From contig NC_068976.1 of the NCBI RefSeq assembly GCF_016808095.1, positions 5,241,001-5,305,000 on the forward strand: a DNA stretch of 64,000 nt. Reading direction: 5' to 3'. The notes under the pieces are model-generated. The model ran no database searches. It had not been told where the DNA came from and was given only the letters and a program-made list of their open reading frames with translations. The stretch's first letter is position 1. Each line of letters starts with the position of its first letter. Made by a program: the position numbers and the translations under genes. Of this stretch, positions 57,301 through 64,000 are shown in pieces. The DNA is from Vigna angularis. Its lineage: Eukaryota; Streptophyta; Magnoliopsida; Fabales; Fabaceae.

Positions 57301-60300
57301 ATTATCATTAATATACAATTAATATTGAAAGAATCATTAAAGATTTTAAATTTATAAAATAAAATGTATAAGTTCAAGTAAAATTAATTACATATTAATA
57401 TTAGTTTCTTATTTAATAAATACATATTATTATTACTAAAAATAAAAGACATATTTAATTACCTTACTTATTAATAAAATTAAAATAATTTATTTTTAAT
57501 TTTATATTAAAAATAAAATGTATCGTACAATAATATATATTTATGTACGGTTTACCCTCTTATCATTAGATTTTCGAAATTTTACAATCCTTGTCGGAGA
57601 CATTTTACTATCAGCATTTTCAATTTCCATACCTTTTAAAAAACTGGTAATGAGAAACAAAGGGTTCATATTTTATTAAAAAATAAGTTCGGTTTTATCA
57701 TATTTTGGTAAAAGTAAATTCATTTTATTATTAACATAATGGTCTAATGTTTAAAACTTGGATAAATAGTAATAAAATATGTAAAATAAAATGAATGGTA
57801 AACTGTATTAAAATTTTAAAACCTTAATGATAAAATATAAAAAAAATCAAAAAATAAAATTCGTAATATAATAATATAGTTGAAACGGTTTTGTGTGAAA
57901 TTAAATATTACCTTATCACTGTGCTTTCAAGTAAAAATCCCATAGTTATTACTTTATGTTATTTTAACGACTTAATAACGTTTTTACAATACTTATATGT
58001 AATGGTTTGTAATTAGTCTTTTCAAATATATTTTTTTAAAAAATAAATTTAAATAAACTAATAAAATAATAAGTGATCAATTATCAAAAAATTATTATAA
58101 AAATTATTAACATATCAGAGTCCTTACTTTATTGTGATAACCTTAATGTGTTTTTAGCAAACAGTGAAACCTTGTATGTATTTATGAATAGATATGAATC
58201 ACCTCTTTGACTATGGTTTCCTTTTTCCATGTTTCAACACCCTTAGAGAATGCCTTTGCAGATGTACCTACATACGAACCAGCAAGAAGAGTTAAATGTG
58301 AAAAATGAGTAAACAAAGTGTGGATTAAGCAAAAACATTACCTAAAAAGAGAATTATAAGCAGCATGGTAACCATCCAATCAGCAACTACCACATTGAAG
58401 ACCACTCCTATGCTGATCCCAAGCATAAGCATTGGTTGAATGAGCAGTGCCAAATCATAGTCGATGATGGGCAAATCCAATGTGGGGTGCCTTAGATTAA
58501 GATTATAGTAAACAGTTGACAAAGCTGCACCCATGATCATACCTAACACAAACACAACATCTGATGATTCAAACGTAGTGGGACCATCTTACTCTAAAGA
58601 TATTTTTACGTTCATTTAACATATTTATATTCATTTGATCATTTAACATATTTATATTCATTTGATACAGAGTATAAAGGTAAAATCATCATTTGACACA
58701 GAGTATAAAAATAAAATAATCATTAAGTGTAAATTTTTGTATTTTTTTAAGAAAGAAAAGAATAAAAAGTAGAAAATGGTAATTTCAAATAAATGTATAA
58801 AATTTAGATGGGTTAAAGAATAATTTTTCTTGAAAATAACTTCTTTTTCTCTTTCTACTAGGAATTGAATTGAAAATCTAGTTGGATTTTGTTTAAGCTT
58901 TTGTTTTTCTGAAGTTTGGATTTCAATTGAACGTAGATGGAATCGATCGAATTATCTATGATCTACAATAAGTTGGTATCTAAATCATTTATAGAAGTGA
59001 ATGAACTGTATATAAATCATTATTGAACTTAAATGTGATATATTAGATTTAGTTGTTTTTATGTATGATTTATTTTTGTTATATATTTTATAACATTTTT
59101 AAGTGAAATTAAAGCGATATATTGTTATATTTTTAGAAGTTAATATTTTATTGAAACATCTCCTATTGAACCTTTAAATGTTTAACTCATATTTTCATCA
59201 GTGTTGGATTATACAACATTGGATGGATTGAATAAATAAATACTCTATAGCCCGATGAAAAATAACCACAACTATGTCCATTTATATTATAAAAAAGAAA
59301 AAAGAGAGAGAATAATTTAGATGTTTGTAGAAAAAATTCTGCTTAACTATTCATAGGAATAATAAAACGAAATAAAAATAAATATTATAGACAAAATAAA
59401 ATAATTTTTTCATTCTTTATAGACTCTCGTAAGTTCATTTACATTTAAAAAAAATTAATTTTTAAATTATTCATAACCTAATTTTAGTTCAGAAACATTT
59501 ATTTTTAATTTTTCCTATAAAGATCTTTGAAATGTTTTATGCTGAATACCGACAACATTTAGAGACATGTCACGCACCATGTGTACACAGGAAAAAGTAA
59601 TGACAGGAAAGACTATCAAAAGTCATAGAATTATTCATAATGTACAAGACAACTGGAAGGAAAGGACAAAAATGTGACTGAACAAAAATCATGTACGACT
59701 TACTGTAATTATTTGAAACAATAATGAGCAAGCGTACAAAATAAAATAGTACACGAATATTATTATTTTTTAAATATAATTTAATAAACTAAACATATTT
59801 GAGATTATAAAAATATGCATAACTATATTTGGATGAATTAACATAAATTATAAGAAAAAAGTTTATGAGTATAGATTATAAAAATAAGTAATCTAGAAAA
59901 ATAATACGAATTATAAGAAAATAATTTGGAAATATAAATAATTGAGATCTACGTTCATCGAGACTTTGAATGATTATTTAATTTTGGATTAAATATATAT
60001 TTTTTTCTTAATTTAAGTAAAAATTGATTTTTTTTAAATTTTAATTTAATTTAGTCTTTTAATTTTAAAATGTGTAGATTTAGCCATTTTACTAGATTTA
60101 TTTAACATTTTAAACGTATTTAAATTATTTATATTGTTTGATACATCTATGCTTTTCTACACATTTTTAAACATAAAAGACTAAATTAGTCCAAAATTTT
60201 AAAGAGATTAATTTTATTTTTATTAAAAATTAAAAATATATTTAACCATTTAATTTTTTACAACACCTTGAAACTATTGAGTATTATATTGCTTTCTTGT

Positions 60301-63300
60301 GTAAGTTTACATCAGTTAATTCTATTAACTTAAATCTTTTCAAAATATTTTAAAGAGTGATTTAAACTTTATTAATTTATTATGTTAGAATATAATTAAT
60401 TATCTTGATTTTGTACAATGTTATACTTTTCATATAATCAAGTATCATATGTTACAATTAATTATTCTATTTTATTATCGATTGTCATTACTTAGATTAT
60501 TAATCATTACTAATATTAGGTAAAATACAAGTTTGACTCATAGATTATGTAATTAAATAGAGTAATGAAAGATATTTTTATATTCATTTGATAATTTTAT
60601 AAAAGTAATATGATAAAAAAAATATTTTTTTCAAGAAAAAAAAATAAAAAATAAAAAAAATAATATCAAATGAATATAAAATATTTATGTCTAATAAATA
60701 TTATTTTATTAATATATGAGGTGGTTCATATTAAGTTTTTATATATAAATAAAATCATGTAGTCGATTAGATAATATCTATAGTTTAAAATAAAATATAT
60801 TTTTTTACATTCAAAGTATGTCTAAATCAATTATAATAATATTTCAAGTTTTCAAGAACTATGTGAGAATAGATGAAAGTTTTTCTCATGAAATCAGTTT
60901 CTACACTAAGAAACTTTTTTCACAATCTTATTTTATTCTTGTTTGAATATGCTCTACACAGTGAGGTATATATCCTTTTTTTCTTTCGGAATTTAATTTT
61001 GTGAAAAATTAGGTATGGTGTTTTATGTTGTAGATTTCTACATAATTTTTGTAGTTTTCTTAGTTCATTTTCAATAAGACTGTAAATTTTTATCAATGTT
61101 TGTTTTACAAGTGAAATGTGATTGTAATATAAATTTCAAGTTAGTGAAATAAGCACTAAAGTGATAATTGAAACTAAATGTAAATCTATATTAAATATAA
61201 TCACTATAAAAATCTGGACGTCATTCTTTCTTATATGATCTGTCATATTTTAATATTATTTATCAAGTGTACAAGATATTTTTTGTAGATTCTATAATAT
61301 AAAATTTTTTAAAACACCAAAGAAAGTTATATTTCGTATGTTTTTTTTTAAATTATTACTTATAAACTAGTATTATATATTAATCTCTTTAAATAGAAAG
61401 AAGATAAATTATGATGAGATCGTTTTCATCATAATGAGATTCTTAATATATTAGAATAATGAATTCTAAGACCTAAAGTCATCTCCTCTCGATTATGGTT
61501 GGGCCTACTCATGCTGTCTTCTTCAATTCTCTGGTTGGCAAGTCGCAAAATATGGACATCTGGGGTCTGTCCCTACCCACATTTCCACATCTCTCGTACA
61601 CGTAATTGAAAACAACACAATGGGGATAGACATAGATAACAAAAAATTGGATAAATAAATCCCACTGTTTGTCTACTTTTCTTTTTAAAGATATTTTTAT
61701 TTTAATGATTGAGGTGGGATTTCTTTTACCTTTGAAATAATTAAGGTAATAAACAATTTAACTTATAAATTACAATCAATAAATTTTAATTATAATTTCA
61801 CTTTTTAATAAAATGTTCTCTGTGTGAAATCTTTACTCACTTTATCCACAACTAATTTTTCAGTTGAAAAGTGTAAAAGTTTTTTTTTAGTAATTTAATT
61901 TATGTATTTAGGTTTTAATTTGTTTTTATTATATTTATTTTTTACTTAATTGAGTTTTTATTTTATAAATAAATTTAATTACTTTTTTTTTGGTTAAATG
62001 AGTATTAATATGGTTTAAAGATGTTAAATTCAACATCTAATTTTTTTAGGTGTCAAAATCTGAAATATTTTTGACATTAAAATTCTTCTAATTTTCAAAT
62101 GATATATTTAAGATCATCAAAACTTTGATACATAACTAATTCATATTTTATTTCGTAACATTTTTTAACTTGTTTTAATATAAGCAGTCACATTGAATAT
62201 TTTTTTATAAATATTAAAATTCAATTGTGTTTTTTCTTCTTCTTTTTTTTTTAAAAAAAGATAAAATGAAAACGTTATTTTTAAATTGTATTTTAATCTT
62301 CCAACAGTTCATACAAATAAATTGCATGCAATGTCATGTATTATGATGCCCAATTCCTTGGGCTACCAAGGTCGTTAACCAGAAAAACTTAGGAATTTTG
62401 ATTACAGTATAAAGGTAAAATTTGGAAAAATTTAAAGATAAAAAGTAGTAAATCCCTCGTAATAAAAAGAAGATTAATTAATATTTTATCTTCAACTATC
62501 CTTTTCAAACATTTCCTACTGTATTTTTCAATCTTCTAAATTTCTAATTATTTTTAAACGTGTAATATATGGTGTACTAAACTAACACGCAACTAATTAC
62601 AAAATAAATTGACCTTTTGTCAAGTGTTTTAAAACTAATATCATTTTGACATCATTTCGTTTTATAAAAAACGGTTTTTGTGAGGCATAACAGATTGTTA
62701 CACATTTAATGAATGGGTAAAAAACATAAAAAATGAAAAATTGTTATTCATTTAATGAGTCAGTAAAATACATAAAAGTTGAAAATCATGATAAAGTTTA
62801 AGAAAAAAGTAATAAAATCGTGGAAAATAATGATCTTGAGTGATAAAATTTGCAATTAAAGTTATAAGAATCTAATAGAAATGGTGATAAAAAATGCAAA
62901 ATAAATCATAAAGCTGTTAGTATATAATATAGTGGCAAAAATAAAACGGTGGTGGAGATCTTACACTTGGACATAGCTGTGGAGGATTTTGCATCAAAGC
63001 CAATAACAAGGCTAAGCATAGGAACGAATATGCCGCCACCACCAACACCTCCTACACTTCCAAATGCTGCTCCAAAAAATCCTATTATAGTACCTAAAAT
63101 AATTCGCCACCCAAATTCTATCTCCTGCCATAGTACCCTTTACATGTCAATTTCCAGTTATTAATTTTCAAACTAGGTATATAAAATCAGAGTCACCTAA
63201 CAATATTTGCATCTATAAAGCAATAATTTTATGATCATTTAAAAATATCATCTATATATATATATATATATTTCTTTAAATAGAAAATCAATAATTATGG

Positions 63301-64000
63301 GTTAAACTATATAAATTAAAGTTCATTAAAAATAAAATATAGTATGGGTTCCTTCTCTAAATTAAGAAACTAATTAAATTATATTTGAATAGGAGACTGA
63401 TTAAATGATAGACTAACAAAATTTCTTTTGTTTATTTATAATTTTTAATAAAGTGTAAATAATAATAATAAAATGTGCCAGAACGATGGGCAGTATTTCT
63501 CTTATCATTCCTCTTTAAGTTCCAAAATAAATTCATTTTAAAATTTTCTTTAAAAATAATTTAAGAATAAAAATACATTAAGTCAGTACGTAGAAGTTTA
63601 ATTTTTCAAAATATATATTATCTTCATTTGTAATATTGATTTAAGTTTTTTAGGAGACAAAATTAAGAAAAAAAATTATTTTTTATTAAAACTTAAAAAA
63701 AATCAGTTAATTAATTTAATTTTCTTAAGAATAGAAGTACAGTGAGTAAAAAAAACAAAAGCATGACATATATCCAAACTAAAATGAAGAAAAAATCAAT
63801 TCTGTAAAAACATAATTATAAGCTTGAAACCTTTAAAAAACAATCTTAAAAAGAATAGATTGATTTGAAGAATCAATGCTTGAAGAAAATTGAAATTGAG
63901 AATCAATGAGAAGAAAAACAGAGAGATAAGATCACAGAAACTAAGAGAAAAGAAAGAATGAAAAGCTTACTGGCCAAACGTGTTGATAACCTGATTCCCC
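51354..64000 (-). CDS. Sulfite exporter TauE/SafE family membrane protein, 5' end missing
   Basis: Twelve exons, all GT/AG with consistent phases: 64000-63971 (continues beyond window), 63124-62965, 58542-58342, 58267-58203, 57081-57054, 56952-56873, 56792-56706, 56617-56567, 56162-55941, 52552-52459, 52332-52192, 51439-51354. The visible 414 residues show the duplicated TauE layout. The first glycine-rich signature is [19 protein letters not shown] in exon 2, and the second [20 protein letters not shown] in exon 9. Multiple hydrophobic segments include [19 protein letters not shown] and [17 protein letters not shown] charged loop (exons 4-6) separates the halves. Family members are multipass anion or sulfite-type exporters; plant substrates are mostly undefined. 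No broken codon seen. Confidence 0.94.
51815..51904. repeat. (TA)n microsatellite in TauE intron 11
   Basis: About 90 bp of perfect TA alternation. Confidence 0.95.
53743..53902. repeat. (CTT)n-rich low-complexity tract
   Basis: Imperfect cttctt repeats over about 160 bp within the CACTA fragment. Confidence 0.9.
54278..54326. repeat. (TA)n microsatellite in TauE intron 9
   Basis: About 48 bp of perfect TA alternation; a shorter one lies at 54563-54587. Confidence 0.95.
55345..55680. repeat. Degenerate short-unit repeat rich in aagtc/ggtt
   Basis: Runs of related phrases (aagtcgaatcc, ggtcgagtcg, aggtcaatttgagttaggtc, cctaagtcaaactg) without a fixed period. It resembles a dispersed legume repeat. 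Confidence 0.6.
58543..62964. other. Large TauE intron 2 (4.4 kb)
   Basis: Very AT-rich intron with no ORF of interest, holding one MITE (59986-60247). 58600-58720 has a short tandem phrase (catttgatcatttaacatat). No other element is recognised. Confidence 0.7.
59986..60247. mobile_element. Diverged MITE copy with direct repeats in TauE intron 2
   Basis: A 262-bp unit from GGATTAAATATATATTTTTTT to AAAATATATTTAACC, flanked by identical atttaatttt at 59976-59985 and 60248-60257. Internal text (tttagtcttttaa…, actaaattagtccaaaa) matches the MITE at 42043-42418 but is much more decayed and shorter. Confidence 0.82.
63250..63271. repeat. Short (TA)n microsatellite in TauE intron 1
   Basis: About 22 bp of TA alternation. 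Confidence 0.9.

Overview
This is a 64 kb window of AT-rich plant nuclear DNA. Cassandra and Sirevirus-type LTRs with recurring AATCGATT motifs, a MITE family beginning GGGTTAAATATGTTTTTGG, and close matches to dicot housekeeping genes point to a papilionoid legume, probably phaseoloid (Vigna/Phaseolus/Glycine group). The taxon is inferred from remembered repeat families. No search was run.

Layout. (1) 1-10860 is a nested LTR-retrotransposon cluster. A Ty3 (Athila-like) element ends in a 3' LTR at 2284-4234. It is interrupted by a Cassandra solo LTR (477-899) and a Sirevirus-like solo LTR (2954-4006, 5-bp duplication aatta). It abuts a minus-strand Sirevirus whose gag (about 5100-6870), primer-binding site and 5' LTR (6959-9876) are visible. 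That LTR is itself split by a related solo LTR (7663-9085, duplication gttac). (2) 11750-14632 holds a CACTA-like remnant and a complete non-autonomous CACTA element (12231-14632) carrying a GC-rich, probably captured host segment. (3) 14636-19020 is AT-rich intergenic DNA with microsatellites. (4) 19021-24245 holds a tRNA-like (SINE-like) piece, a decayed Ty3 pol and two decayed Ty1/copia pieces. (5) 25192-28101 is a complete host gene (Mpv17/PMP22 family, minus). (6) 28744-36640 holds a hAT transposase pseudogene, a small GRF zinc-finger gene and a MULE whose four-exon transposase has only one internal stop. (7) 36780-40345 is a complete host gene for a plastid-type rhomboid protease (plus). 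(8) About 41737-50202 is a CACTA (En/Spm) element with a broken TNP2 transposase, a broken second transposon gene and an open C48/Ulp1-type protease gene, with a MITE in its 5' subterminal region. (9) 51354-64000 is a host TauE/SafE-family membrane transporter gene (minus, 12 visible exons, 5' end outside the window). Its introns hold another CACTA fragment, a MITE and a degenerate repeat.

How the genes relate. The three host genes appear functionally independent: an organelle membrane protein, a plastid intramembrane protease and an anion/sulfite exporter family protein. The rest is a transposon landscape in which insertion order can be read from nesting and target-site duplications. I found no clearly new biological system. 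The most informative items are the precise solo-LTR nests, the Cassandra insertion with an internal empty-site paralogue, the Pack-type CACTA with a spliceable foreign exon, the near-intact MULE about 140 bp from the rhomboid start codon, and the contrast inside the large CACTA between a broken transposase and an open SUMO-type protease gene.
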